Part shown: piece by piece, positions 40,487-49,043 of the stretch
How the letters are laid out: each line of letters starts with the position of its first letter
Position numbering within the stretch: the stretch's first letter is position 1
Source of the DNA: Hymenobacter negativus
GTDB taxonomy: Bacteria > Bacteroidota > Bacteroidia > Cytophagales > Hymenobacteraceae
DNA: 64,000 bases
NCBI RefSeq assembly: GCF_017571495.1
Contig: NZ_JAGETZ010000022.1
Coordinates: forward strand, 32,240 to 96,239
Direction: 5' to 3'
Translations under genes and position numbers: made by a program
The notes under the pieces: generated by a model
What the model saw: the letters and a program-made list of their open reading frames with translations, nothing else
What the model was told of the DNA's origin: nothing
The model's database searches: none

Positions 40487-41254
40487 ATGACTCCCGCCTC
40501 CACGCCGCCCACCATCGTTTTCCTCCACGGTTTTGCCGAAAGCCGCGAAGTCTGGACCGATTTCACCCGCCCTTTTCCCGCTGACTACCGCCTGCTAACG
40601 CCCAACCTCCCAGGCCACGGCACCAATCTGGCGCCTGTGCCCGACTTCTCGATGGAGGCCCAGGCCCGCCACGTCATCGACTACCTCAACCAAAAGGGCT
40701 GCCCCGACCCGGTGCTGCTGGTGTGCCACAGCATGGGCGGCTACGTGGCGCTGGCCCTGGCTGAGCGCTGGCCCCAGCGAGTGGCCGGCCTGGCCCTCAT
40801 CAACTCCACGGCCCTGCCCGATACCGACGAGAAGCGCCAGAACCGCGAGAAGAACATCGGTTTCGTGGAGAAGTATGGCGTGGGCAAGTTCATGGAATCG
40901 TTCGTGCGCCCACTTTTCGCGCCCATCAACCGCGACCGGCTGACCGAGGCCCGTGGTCTGCTCGAAGAAATCGGCAAGGCAACCCCCGAAAGCACCATCA
41001 CCGGCGCGCTGCGCGGCATGGCCGCCCGCCCCGAGCGCACCCAGCTGCTTCGCAAAGCTGCTTTCCCGGTGCTGATGGTGGCCGGCAAACACGACGTAGC
41101 CGTGCATTTTGAGGACGCCGTGCGGCAGGCCGCCATGCCGCCCATCGGCTCGGCGCTGTTTCTGGAGGGCAGCGGGCACCTCTCGTACCTGGAGCAGCCC
41201 GAGGCCACACGCCGGGCAGTACTGGCGCTGGCCGAGGCGGTGTTTGGGCGGTAG
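40487..41254 (+). CDS. Alpha/beta-fold hydrolase
   Basis: A 255-aa soluble hydrolase. ATG 40487 (MTPASTPPTIVFLHGFAES) puts the HGF oxyanion loop near the start, as in relatives; an in-frame ATG 87 bp upstream would add a non-conserved extension. The nucleophile elbow is VCHSMGGYVALALAERWP, the acid lies in VAGKHDVAV, and the His is in EGSGHLSYLEQP. It resembles the general esterase/lipase and MenH-like group; the substrate cannot be read. No signal peptide. Single gene ended by a strong terminator. Confidence 0.9.
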   Translation: MTPASTPPTIVFLHGFAESREVWTDFTRPFPADYRLLTPNLPGHGTNLAPVPDFSMEAQARHVIDYLNQKGCPDPVLLVCHSMGGYVALALAERWPQRVAGLALINSTALPDTDEKRQNREKNIGFVEKYGVGKFMESFVRPLFAPINRDRLTEARGLLEEIGKATPESTITGALRGMAARPERTQLLRKAAFPVLMVAGKHDVAVHFEDAVRQAAMPPIGSALFLEGSGHLSYLEQPEATRRAVLALAEAVFGR

Positions 41255-41284
41255 GTGGGGGCGCTGCTGCTGCTATCCCATAAT

Positions 41285-41319
41285 AAAAAGCCCGGCCTCG
41301 TGATGAGGCCGGGCTTTTT
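41285..41319. terminator. Terminator after the alpha/beta hydrolase
   Basis: Perfect 15-bp stem aaaaagcccggcctc and complement, 5-nt loop, T run at the end. It also covers the 3' end of the frameshifted gene on the other strand. Confidence 0.9.
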
Positions 41320-41749
41320 AATTGCGAACTGTTAGGGGCCAGGCCGAATGTGCAGGCCGGTGTCCGCCCATGCCCATACCAGCGGAATTGTTGTCAACAG
41401 CGCGGATTTGGGCGTACCAATTGGTGAGGAAATACACCAGCAGAAACACCAGCCCAGGGCCACAAACAGGTTGCAGGCCGTCCCATTTTCATTGGTAAAA
41501 CCAAACAGCCAGGGAGAGGCGATGAACATCAAGCCGCTCACCAACTCCAGCTTGCCGTGGGTAGGGAACGGAATAAGGCGCGCCCAGTGGCATATTGGTG
41601 AGCAGCGAAATAACCAGGTAGCCGGCGGCCAGCACATAACACACCGTGGCATAAGTGCCCTGCAGGTTGAGCAGCGAAGGTGCCAGCGCCAGAAACGCAC
41701 AGGTGCCGTAGTCGAGCACACCGTGCAGGGTGGGGGATATAGCTTTCAT
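41318..41749 (-). pseudogene. Small SPW-type membrane protein, two frameshifts
   Basis: Three frames joined give one plausible membrane protein. MKAISPTLHGVLDYGTCAFLAL to SLLTNMPLG is the first. LIPFPTHGKLELVSGLMFIASPWLFGFTNENGT is the second, entered by a shift near 41585. LVFLLVYFLTNWYAQIRAVDN to a TAA at 41318-41320 is the third, entered near 41430. Segments HGVLDY and SPWLFGF are typical of SPW-repeat/DUF proteins with four helices. It is either a pseudogene or two sequencing errors. Confidence 0.65.
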
Positions 41750-42209
41750 AATGGGGAAGAAATAGGAGTGGAAGGATAACTTTTTATGGCCCCTATTTGC
41801 GAAATGATATTGTCGAGGTGGAGAAAAGGCCATTGCCTCGGCCGTAGCGCCTGTGGTGGACGCGTTGGATGTGAACGGTTTGAAAAATGGCTTTTCTGCC
41901 CCCACACGGAGTTGGGATGGCGTATGGCGCAGGCAACGTGCGCTGGCTAGCCAGGGCTGTAGCGGCTACTTCAGCTAGCGGCGGAGCCCAGCCATCGGGC
42001 ACCACCTCCCAGAAGCCGGGGCCGGGTGGGCAAGCGCAGAAATCACCCCATTCAACAGCTGAGCTAAAACTTTTTTCGGACTTATTCGGGCCCTGGCCGC
42101 CAAGCAGAACGGTATTGGTCAATTAAGCTAAACAATTAGCTGACTTGCGACTTACCTTCGCGCACTTTTTATGGTTGCGTTTATTCGCTTTATTAAATAT
42201 TCATCCTCA
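41750..42209. other. Gene-free stretch upstream of the outer-membrane protein
   Basis: 460 bp. Apart from a TACCTTCG box at 42153-42160 I see nothing: no hairpin of note, repeat or RNA gene. The part 41890-42060 is GC-rich and the last 100 bp are AT-rich, which fits a promoter region. Confidence 0.5.
42153..42160 (+). promoter_or_regulatory. Possible -7 element TACCTTCG
   Basis: One mismatch from TAnnTTTG, 50 bp before the ATG at 42210. No clear -33 TTG at the right distance. Confidence 0.3.
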
Positions 42210-43064
42210 ATGAGGTCTTTTTTACTATTGTCGGGCCTGATGCTGGGCCTTGCCGGGTCACTGATTGCCCAGCCAATTGTTCCGCTTGTTGACCCTGCCA
42301 CGCCACCCGCAACATCCGGTACGGCTCCGGTTCCAGCCGAGTTAAAACCCCACGGCAGCCTCTATTTTAGTTGGGGCTACAACCGCGACTGGTACACGCG
42401 CAGCGACATCCGTTTCAAAAACACCACCACCGATAATTACGACTTCACTTTCCTGCGCGCGCATGCCAGCGACAAACCCGATTTCAAGGACTTCTGGCGT
42501 TTCAATTCCTGGACCATCCCGCAGTACGACATGACGCTGGGCTACCTCTTCCACGACAAGCATAACCTTGGCATCGAAGTGAGTTGGAACCACCTCAAGT
42601 ACGTGGTCGACGACAACCAGATGATTCATGTGCGGGGTAACATCCGGGGACATTACATCGACAAGGACACGCTGGTGGACCCCGATTTCGTGCACCTCCA
42701 GCACACCAACGGCAACAACTACCTCATGGTGAACCTGGTGAAGCACAAGGTGCTCTGGGACCGCCACCATTTCAAAGTGAGCGCTGTGGGCAAAGTGGGA
42801 GTTGGACCCATGATTTCCTACACCATTTCCACCGTACTCGGCAACCACCAGGAGGGACCTTTCCACTACCACGGCATGGTGGTTGGCAGCAGTGTGGGCC
42901 TGAAAGCGGACATTCTGCGCTATTTCTTCTTGCAAACTGACATTCAGGGCGCCTGGGCCAACTACACGAACACCTACTTAGGCGACGACCGGGTGGGCCG
43001 GGCCACGCACAACTTCGGGTCGCTGCAAGCCATCTGGGCCTTCGGGTTTAATGTGCCACTGTAG
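42210..43064 (+). CDS. Outer-membrane beta-barrel protein, unknown function
   Basis: A 284-aa exported protein. ATG 42210 gives a signal peptide (MRSFLLLSGLMLGLAGSLIAQ). After a Pro/Ala linker, about 240 residues alternate in beta-strand style with many aromatic girdle residues: LYFSWGYNRDWYTRSDIRFK, DMTLGYLFHDKHNLGIEVSW, HFKVSAVGKVGVGPMISYT. It ends ...AIWAFGFNVPL, close to the aromatic-ended strand typical of barrels. It resembles OmpW/OprF-like small barrels only in general pattern. No pathway context: downstream is a 32-bp palindrome and the convergent DUF1501 gene. Confidence 0.75.
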   Translation: MRSFLLLSGLMLGLAGSLIAQPIVPLVDPATPPATSGTAPVPAELKPHGSLYFSWGYNRDWYTRSDIRFKNTTTDNYDFTFLRAHASDKPDFKDFWRFNSWTIPQYDMTLGYLFHDKHNLGIEVSWNHLKYVVDDNQMIHVRGNIRGHYIDKDTLVDPDFVHLQHTNGNNYLMVNLVKHKVLWDRHHFKVSAVGKVGVGPMISYTISTVLGNHQEGPFHYHGMVVGSSVGLKADILRYFFLQTDIQGAWANYTNTYLGDDRVGRATHNFGSLQAIWAFGFNVPL

Positions 43065-43065
43065 C

Positions 43066-43144
43066 CGCTTCGTTTTAATGCGAAATGCGGAATGAAGAGC
43101 TGATAGCCAGTTCTTCATTCCGCATTTCGCATTAAAACGAAGCG
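43066..43144. terminator. 32-bp perfect palindrome filling a convergent spacer
   Basis: Arms 43066-43097 and 43113-43144 are perfectly complementary; a 15-nt loop separates them. The arms begin 1 bp after one stop codon and end next to the other gene's stop, so the palindrome is the whole spacer. It is long enough to act on both strands. The arm core (attccgcatttcgcatt) is AT-rich, and no T tract is needed for such a stem. Confidence 0.85.
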
Positions 43145-44362
43145 TTAAACCAATCCACTCATTCGCTCAAAGCCGGTACCGAGGATGGCAGTGTCATCGG
43201 CTCCGAGCCAGTCTTTGAGGACGTTGGCGTAGATGCTGCGGAAGTCAACCTGGTGGCGCAGGTCGCCCTGGTCAAGGTTTACGAGGTCGGGGGCGTCGTT
43301 GATGACGCCTTTTTTCTGGAGGGCACCACCGGCCAGAAACACGTTGTTGGCCGTGCCGTGGTCGGTGCCGTTGCTGGCGTTCTGACCTACACGCCGGCCA
43401 AATTCGCTGAATACCAGCACCAGCGTGTTGTTCCATTGGTCGTGCTGGCGCAGGTCGTCGGCCAGCGCCGCAAGGCCGTCGCCAAGGTCGGTAAAGAGGC
43501 GCTGCTGCTGCTCGTGCTGCCGCACGTGGGTATCGAAACCCGATAGCGCCAGGTAGTACACGCGCGACTCCACACCGGAGTTAATCAGCTCGGCGGTAGT
43601 TTTTAGGTTCTTGCCAAAGTCGGAGTTGGGGTACGTCACGGCCGACTTATAAATTTTCGACTTGTCGTACAGGTAGTCGGCTGAGGAAGCGGTTTCGGCC
43701 AGCGTCTTGTAGAGGTAGTCAACCTGGTCGTGGTGCTCGGGTGTGGTTTCCTTGCTGACCTTCGACAGGAAGCGGTTCTGGGTAATCTGGTGGAATTTGT
43801 CCGGATTCTTGAAGGCGAGGCCTTTGCGCTGACCACCTTTCAGGGCCAAGCTCAGTGTGTCGTCGATTTCCAGCGCGTTGTAGGGCCGCTGGCAATCGGG
43901 GCAGCTCGAATCGAGGTAACGGCCCAGCCAGCCGGTACTCACCACTTGGTCAGAGCCCGAGCCGGACTGCCAGATATCCATCGAGCGGAAGTGCGAACGG
44001 TCGGGATTGGGATAACCGACGGAATTCAGCACGGCCAGCTGGCCTTGGTCATACAAGCCTTTCAGGCCTTTCAGCGCGGGGTGCAGGCCCATGTCCTTTT
44101 CCAGCGCCAGAATGCCGTCCGTTTCCTTGATGCCGAGCGTAGGTCGGACTTTGTAATACAGGTCGTTGCGATAAGGCACGACGGTGTTTAGGCCATCGTT
44201 GCCCCCGCTGAGCTGTACCACGATGAGGCGTCGTGCCCCCACCGCATCGCGCAGCTGGGTCAGGCCGGGGCCCCGGTCCAGAGCATGGAGAAACTTGGGC
44301 ACCAGTAGCAACGTGCTGGCCAAAGCAGAGGTGCGAAGAAACTCGCGGCGGGTGGAAGCCAT
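43145..44362 (-). CDS. DUF1501 domain protein, TAT-exported
   Basis: A 405-aa protein with a twin-arginine signal (MASTRREFLRTSALAST). The mature part has the DUF1501 (sulfatase-like fold) pattern: RRLIVVQLSGGNDGLNTVVPYRNDLYY, LHPALKGLKGLYDQGQLAVLNSVGYPNPDRSHFRSMDIW, the DTHVRQHEQQ segment and FSEFGRRVGQNASNGTDHGTAN. Metal-type residues (Asp, His) sit in the same places as in alkaline phosphatase-fold proteins. The DUF1800 gene lies 57 bp upstream on the same strand; this pair is very common in Bacteroidota and Planctomycetota. The substrate is unknown. Confidence 0.92.
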   Translation of the reverse strand: MASTRREFLRTSALASTLLLVPKFLHALDRGPGLTQLRDAVGARRLIVVQLSGGNDGLNTVVPYRNDLYYKVRPTLGIKETDGILALEKDMGLHPALKGLKGLYDQGQLAVLNSVGYPNPDRSHFRSMDIWQSGSGSDQVVSTGWLGRYLDSSCPDCQRPYNALEIDDTLSLALKGGQRKGLAFKNPDKFHQITQNRFLSKVSKETTPEHHDQVDYLYKTLAETASSADYLYDKSKIYKSAVTYPNSDFGKNLKTTAELINSGVESRVYYLALSGFDTHVRQHEQQQRLFTDLGDGLAALADDLRQHDQWNNTLVLVFSEFGRRVGQNASNGTDHGTANNVFLAGGALQKKGVINDAPDLVNLDQGDLRHQVDFRSIYANVLKDWLGADDTAILGTGFERMSGLV

Positions 44363-44419
44363 AAATGAGAGCGGAAAGGAGTGGAAAGAACGTCAAATGC
44401 CCTTTTTCAAGAGCAGGGA

Positions 44420-45991
44420 TTACGCCAGCTGATATTCCGGCAGGCTTAGCAGGCTCACCAACGTGGAGCGGAGGGCCTCAGCTGGCTCTTTTTGCTGCGC
44501 GGCCTGCTGTACCAGTTGCAAATTCTCGGGCCGGATGCCGGCCTGCAGCAGGAACCCGCTCAGCTTCTCGGGCTGCTGCGGGGCGGGCGTGGCACCGAGC
44601 AGCAGTTGCAGCGGGGCCAGCGGCAGGTGGGCCCCCGCGCCGGGCCGCACAGTGCGCTCGGCCTTGGTTTGGTTGGGGGCGATGTCGTTTTCGTCCTGCT
44701 TGAGGGCGACAGCAAATTCCGCGTTCTTAAACAGAATGGCAGGCAGCTGCAGGCGCAGCAGCAGCGACGATGAGTCAATCCAGTTGCGGCCACCGGGCCA
44801 GCCAGCCACATTGGGCGGCTGAAACAGGTTTTGGCCCAAGGCGCGTTGGTAGCCCAGCAGCGGTTGGGCGTTGTCGACCTTCACATTGAGCGTACGACGA
44901 ATGCCCGCCAGCAGCTCCACCGGCGACTTGATGTGCGTGCCCACATTGGCCGGGTCGTAGAACCAATCAGCTGAAAACATGCGCTCCATCAAATCAGCGA
45001 TGTCATAGCCGCTCTTGCGAAACTCCCGAGCAAGTGGTTCGATGTGGGCCGGATTGGGCACATCGTTCACAAAGAAGCGGTAGATTTTCGTGGTCAGGAA
45101 CGTGGCAGTAGCCGGTTGCTCCAGGATGATGCTCAGCACATCCTCGCCCGTAAAGTTGCCGGTGCGGCCGAGGAAAGTCTTGCTGCCCGCGTCATGCTCT
45201 CGGTCCCGGAATCTGAAGTTGCCCTGGTAATCGTAGGCCCAGCCCGTGAAGGCGCGGGCGCCCTCTTTCACGTCGTTTTCGGTGTAGTTGCCGCGGCCCA
45301 GCGTGAATAACTCCATTACCTCGCGGGCAAAGTTTTCGTTGGGGTGCTCCTTGCGGTTTTGCTGGTTGTTGAGGAATTGCAGCATGGCCGGTTCCTTGCT
45401 CACGGCCAGCAGCAGGTCGGGGAATTTGCCTAAGGCATACTGCCGGGTGGTGTTGTGCAGGCGTAGCGCGGCATCGGGCTGGCGCACGCGGCAGGCAAAG
45501 TGCCCGTGCCAGAATAGCGTCATTTTCTCCCGCAGCTGAGCCGGCGAAGTGGCCATGCGCTCCATCCAGGCCGTGCTCATGTTATTGAACGCGTCCTGAA
45601 TCCCCTTATTCTGCATCTTGCGCTGCTCGGGCGTGAGGTCGGCGCGGCGCAGGCGGGGCACGCCAGCCGCTACCGTACCTCCCCTGAAGGCCGCCCGGGG
45701 CCGCATGGGGGCCACCGGCGCAACCGGCGCCTCGGGAGGAGCGGGCTGGTCGGGCGTGGTCACCATGCCGTTGGGCACGGGGTTGTTTTTGGTCGAGGCC
45801 GGGTCAGTCATCACCATGCCCTGCGGGTCGGCATAGTTGAGGTCGGCGCCGACCAGCGGCTCGTATTTCTCAGAATCGTGAAGCAGCTGGCGCAGGGCTT
45901 TGCGTGGGCTGAGGCCGGCGGCCACGTCCTGGGGACGCGGGCCAAAGCCGGCGCGCCAATACAGGTGTTGTAGTTGCTGGGTGCTGTTCAT
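44420..45991 (-). CDS. DUF1800 domain protein
   Basis: A 523-aa protein. ATG 45991 (MNSTQQLQHLYWRAGFGPRPQDVAAG) matches the usual DUF1800 start, where a helix with W/LxRAGFGP precedes; the frame is open upstream but without homology. Other family marks are MTLFWHGHFAC, NENFAREVMELFTLGRGNYTENDVKEGARAFTGW and the C-terminal QPPNVAGWPGGRNWIDSS. A Pro/Ala-rich insertion (APPEAPVAPVAPMRPRAA) sits around residues 75-105. Its partner DUF1501 gene follows 57 bp downstream. These proteins are usually exported; no typical signal is seen here. Function unknown. Confidence 0.9.
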   Translation of the reverse strand: MNSTQQLQHLYWRAGFGPRPQDVAAGLSPRKALRQLLHDSEKYEPLVGADLNYADPQGMVMTDPASTKNNPVPNGMVTTPDQPAPPEAPVAPVAPMRPRAAFRGGTVAAGVPRLRRADLTPEQRKMQNKGIQDAFNNMSTAWMERMATSPAQLREKMTLFWHGHFACRVRQPDAALRLHNTTRQYALGKFPDLLLAVSKEPAMLQFLNNQQNRKEHPNENFAREVMELFTLGRGNYTENDVKEGARAFTGWAYDYQGNFRFRDREHDAGSKTFLGRTGNFTGEDVLSIILEQPATATFLTTKIYRFFVNDVPNPAHIEPLAREFRKSGYDIADLMERMFSADWFYDPANVGTHIKSPVELLAGIRRTLNVKVDNAQPLLGYQRALGQNLFQPPNVAGWPGGRNWIDSSSLLLRLQLPAILFKNAEFAVALKQDENDIAPNQTKAERTVRPGAGAHLPLAPLQLLLGATPAPQQPEKLSGFLLQAGIRPENLQLVQQAAQQKEPAEALRSTLVSLLSLPEYQLA

Positions 45992-46037
45992 GCCTTTTAA
46001 GACGCAGGTTTTACCCAGAGGTTTAATGGGTTGGCAC

Positions 46038-46085
46038 CTATCATGGCGAGCGGCGCGCAGTGGAACGCGGCAATCCTTCCTGTCA
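46038..46085. repeat. Possible dispersed intergenic repeat
   Basis: The stretch tcatggcgagcggcgcgcag through cggcaatcctt and the following tgtca resembles a type of dispersed intergenic repeat with gcggcaatcc ends. Only one copy lies in the window, so this rests on recall of similar sequences. Confidence 0.3.
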
Positions 46086-46106
46086 GTATCCGACACGACG
46101 AGATGT

Positions 46107-46143
46107 AAAAAGCCCCGGTTCTCTGCAGAATCGGGGCTTTTTA
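46107..46143. terminator. Terminator downstream of the lamin-tail gene
   Basis: Hairpin aaaaagccccgg ... tcggggctttt with an inner ctgcag and T run; it lies about 120 bp past the lamin-tail gene stop on the minus strand. Confidence 0.7.
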
Positions 46144-46260
46144 TCAGCAAAAAGAGTTCGTCACATCCCAACGCTAGGGACTTTCAAATAGGACGGATTG
46201 CTACGGGCTGCGTCGTCGCAGTGATAATTCTTCACTCCTCACGCTTTATTAAGCGCAGCG

Positions 46261-48861
46261 TCAAAACCGTGCCCCCAGCACCACCGTCTTCTTGTATTCG
46301 CGCTTCTCGCCGCCGCTGGGGCGGAACAGCTCGACTAGCAGAATGTAATAGCCCACGGCCGCCTTGTGGCCCCGGTCATCGATGCCGTCCCACTGGATGA
46401 AGCCGGTGGTAGGCAGGGTTTCGTTGCGGGTGAGGCGGCGGGTGAGGCGGCCCAGGGCATCGTAAACCGTCACGCTGGCGGCGTAGCCGGTCGCGTCGAG
46501 GTGGTAGTTGAGGGTGGCGAAATCAGCTTGGCCGTCGTCGTCGGGGGTGAAGACTTCGGGCGTCACGGTCCAGTCCTGGTTGCCGCCGGCGGCGTCTTGG
46601 GCCTGCGAGTTGGGGCGGCCGGGCGTGGCGTAGCCCACCGCGCCGGCGGCCGAATGGAAGTTGCTGCCCAGCGTGGGGCCATTGGTCCGAATGCGTTCGA
46701 GCGATACGCCTTCCTGGGTGCTCAGCAGGCTCAGGTGCAAGTCTTTGCTATACATAAACCGGTCTATCTCAATGCCCCGGCTATCGAATAGCAACGCCGT
46801 GCTGGCATCTGGGAAGGTAGGAAGGCTGCTTAGCTGCACCAGATTGGTGGCGTCGCTGCTGGTGGGGTATTGCGAGGTGAGGATGGCCGTGCTGGTGCTA
46901 AAGGCCATTATCTGGTTTGGTGCCAGCACCAGCGGCCCGGTGCTGAGCAGGTCGACATCCACGCTCCCATCGGGCTTGAGGTTGCCGAGCTGCCAGCGCT
47001 GCAGGTCGATGAACTTGTTGCTGCGGTTGATGAGCTCGACGAAGCGCACGGCGCTCACCCGCGGGTTGAATAACAGCTCGTTGAATACCACATCGCCAGC
47101 CACGCCCGCTTCGGGTAGCGCGAAGGTCGCCGATTGCAAGGCCCCACTGGCGTTGCCGGCGCAGTCGGTGGCGGTTTGCACGGTGAGGGTAGCCGGACGG
47201 CTGGGCAGCAGCGCCGCGCTCAGTGTCAGGTCGACCTGCCGGAAATCGGGCCCTACAGGTGCGGCGCGGGTAATGGTGGCCGTTGGCGTGAGGACGTAGC
47301 GGCCAATGGTGGCGGCCGTGACGCTGTCCAGCTTTTCGGAGAAGTAGGCACGTATCGTGAGGGCATCAATGGCCACGGCCCGCAGCAGTGTGGGAGCAGT
47401 GGCATCGGCATTGGTGGCACGCACCGAGTTGGCGCGGCCGGGCGTGCCGCCACTGGCGTCGGTGCTGGCAATCCAGTTTTCGGCTCCGCCGCAGTAGTTG
47501 TTGGCGTCAATCATTTCCAGGCTCCAGCCGCCGTCTTTCTTGCGAGCGTCGCGGTACCAGGAATCCGAGTAGGTAACTTCAAACAGCGTGCGGCCGTCGC
47601 GCCCGCGCAGGATGAGTTGGTCGCCGCCGTTGCTGAGGGAGGGAAAATTAGTGGGGCCGTACACCTTGCCGTAGCCGACAAATTGTGGCACCCGTGTGCT
47701 GCCGCATACCACGGCATATTGGCCGGGCAGCAGCTTGGCCGTATCGGCAAATACGGCTACGGTCGCCGTGCTGCCTTTGCCCAGCCGCACGCCGCGCAGG
47801 CTGAGTGTTTTGGTGGCGCTACGGTTGTAAATCTCCACGTATTCCGACTGGGGCGAGGTGGGGCTTACTGGAGGCGTTTCGTCGGCAAAAATCTCGCTGA
47901 TAAGCAGGTCGCCCACGGCGGGCGCAACGGGTAGTGCCGTGAAGGCCGCCGTGAGCGGGCCGGCCGCCACGTTACCGTAGAGGTCGGCCACGTTGCGGAC
48001 TTCCACCACGCTCTGGGCCGGGAAATCGGCGGCAAAAGCAAGACGCACGACGGCCGGATTGGTAGCCGAAGGTGTGACCGAAACCGGTGCCGCACCGCTT
48101 TGCAGGCGGTAATTGCTGACCAGTGTGGCGCTGGGCGTGGCCACGCCTTCGTTAAAAGCCACATCTACCTGACGGGCATCAAACGGCACGGCGCGGACGA
48201 GGAGTGGCGCGGTGGCATCGGTCACCGCGAAGTCGTCGAAGTAGAAATTGCGGCCGTTAGTTGATGAATACGTGAGCGCCACACCCATGGCCACACTGCG
48301 TTGGTAGGTGGCATCAATGGGCTGAGCGGCTTCGGCTACGAAGGTGCGGGTGCCAGCAAGGTCGCGCTCCAGGGTCCATCGGTTGGCAGTGGTGCGGGTC
48401 ACACGCACGCGGACCAAGTTGTTGGTGCTGCTGCTCAAGGTGCCATTCAGCCCGTCGATGACGAGTACGGCGGTGCGGGTCGAGTCTTTGCGGAACAGGC
48501 TTACTTCGTCGTCGGTGCCGCCCAGGCGCACGAAATAGCCCGAGTTGTTGGTGGCTTTGAGGTCGGATTGGGAGGCCATCAGCCACACATCGGCGAGGTT
48601 GCCGGAACTGGTGGCCAGCCGCAGGTTGGCCCAGAATTCCCAGACGGTGCCCGTAACGGCTTGGCAGGGCGTGCTAAGGGCTAGCTGCGTGCCGGTTACG
48701 GCTGGGCCGTTGCTTTGCAGCTGCTGAGCCGTGACCAGGAAGCTGGCCACGTCGCCGGACCAGACGGGGTTGGTGGTGAAGTTGCCGTCAGTGAAATTGT
48801 CAGCTACCTGGGCGAAGGCAAGGCCCGGAAGTAGCAGGAAGAACAGTAAAAGGTGTTTCAT
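46261..48861 (-). CDS. Secreted lamin-tail protein with type B-like T9SS end
   Basis: An 866-aa exported protein. ATG 48861 gives a signal peptide (MKHLLLFFLLLPGLAFAQ). Residues about 20-240 look like a concanavalin-type lectin/laminarinase-like domain (NFTDGNFTTNPVWSG ... NGRNFYFDDFAVTD). Ig-like segments follow. A lamin-tail domain is clear at about 325-450 (GDLLISEIFADETPP, SEYVEIYNRSATKTLSLRGVRL, LPGQYAVVCG). A second LTD-like segment lies at about 620-720 (GDVVFNELLFNP, FVELINRSNKFIDLQRW). The end, VTPEVFTPDDDGQADFATL with VYDALGRLTRRLTRNE, is like a gliding-motility type B T9SS domain. Function is probably surface adhesion or structure. Confidence 0.82.
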   Translation of the reverse strand: MKHLLLFFLLLPGLAFAQVADNFTDGNFTTNPVWSGDVASFLVTAQQLQSNGPAVTGTQLALSTPCQAVTGTVWEFWANLRLATSSGNLADVWLMASQSDLKATNNSGYFVRLGGTDDEVSLFRKDSTRTAVLVIDGLNGTLSSSTNNLVRVRVTRTTANRWTLERDLAGTRTFVAEAAQPIDATYQRSVAMGVALTYSSTNGRNFYFDDFAVTDATAPLLVRAVPFDARQVDVAFNEGVATPSATLVSNYRLQSGAAPVSVTPSATNPAVVRLAFAADFPAQSVVEVRNVADLYGNVAAGPLTAAFTALPVAPAVGDLLISEIFADETPPVSPTSPQSEYVEIYNRSATKTLSLRGVRLGKGSTATVAVFADTAKLLPGQYAVVCGSTRVPQFVGYGKVYGPTNFPSLSNGGDQLILRGRDGRTLFEVTYSDSWYRDARKKDGGWSLEMIDANNYCGGAENWIASTDASGGTPGRANSVRATNADATAPTLLRAVAIDALTIRAYFSEKLDSVTAATIGRYVLTPTATITRAAPVGPDFRQVDLTLSAALLPSRPATLTVQTATDCAGNASGALQSATFALPEAGVAGDVVFNELLFNPRVSAVRFVELINRSNKFIDLQRWQLGNLKPDGSVDVDLLSTGPLVLAPNQIMAFSTSTAILTSQYPTSSDATNLVQLSSLPTFPDASTALLFDSRGIEIDRFMYSKDLHLSLLSTQEGVSLERIRTNGPTLGSNFHSAAGAVGYATPGRPNSQAQDAAGGNQDWTVTPEVFTPDDDGQADFATLNYHLDATGYAASVTVYDALGRLTRRLTRNETLPTTGFIQWDGIDDRGHKAAVGYYILLVELFRPSGGEKREYKKTVVLGARF

Positions 48862-48868
48862 GTAGGAA

Positions 48869-48952
48869 AATGAGGAATGAAGAATGGAAATAAAGAATGC
48901 GCAGACTGGGTCGAATACCCAATTCTTCACTCCTCGTTCTTCATTCCTCATT
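48869..48952. repeat. Inverted repeat aatgaggaatgaagaa
   Basis: Perfect 16-bp arms at 48869-48884 and 48937-48952 with a ~50-nt centre that carries a second motif ttcttcactcctc. The same kind of motif (ttcttcactcctc) recurs at about 46227-46239. It lies in the promoter region of the lamin-tail gene. Confidence 0.7.
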
Positions 48953-49043
48953 AAAAATACAGCGTCTAAAGTAACCCTTTTCTGGCGACATTTGCAGTGG
49001 CGCGCCCGCCAACGGTCCCGCTTTTTATTTTCTGCTTTTGACC

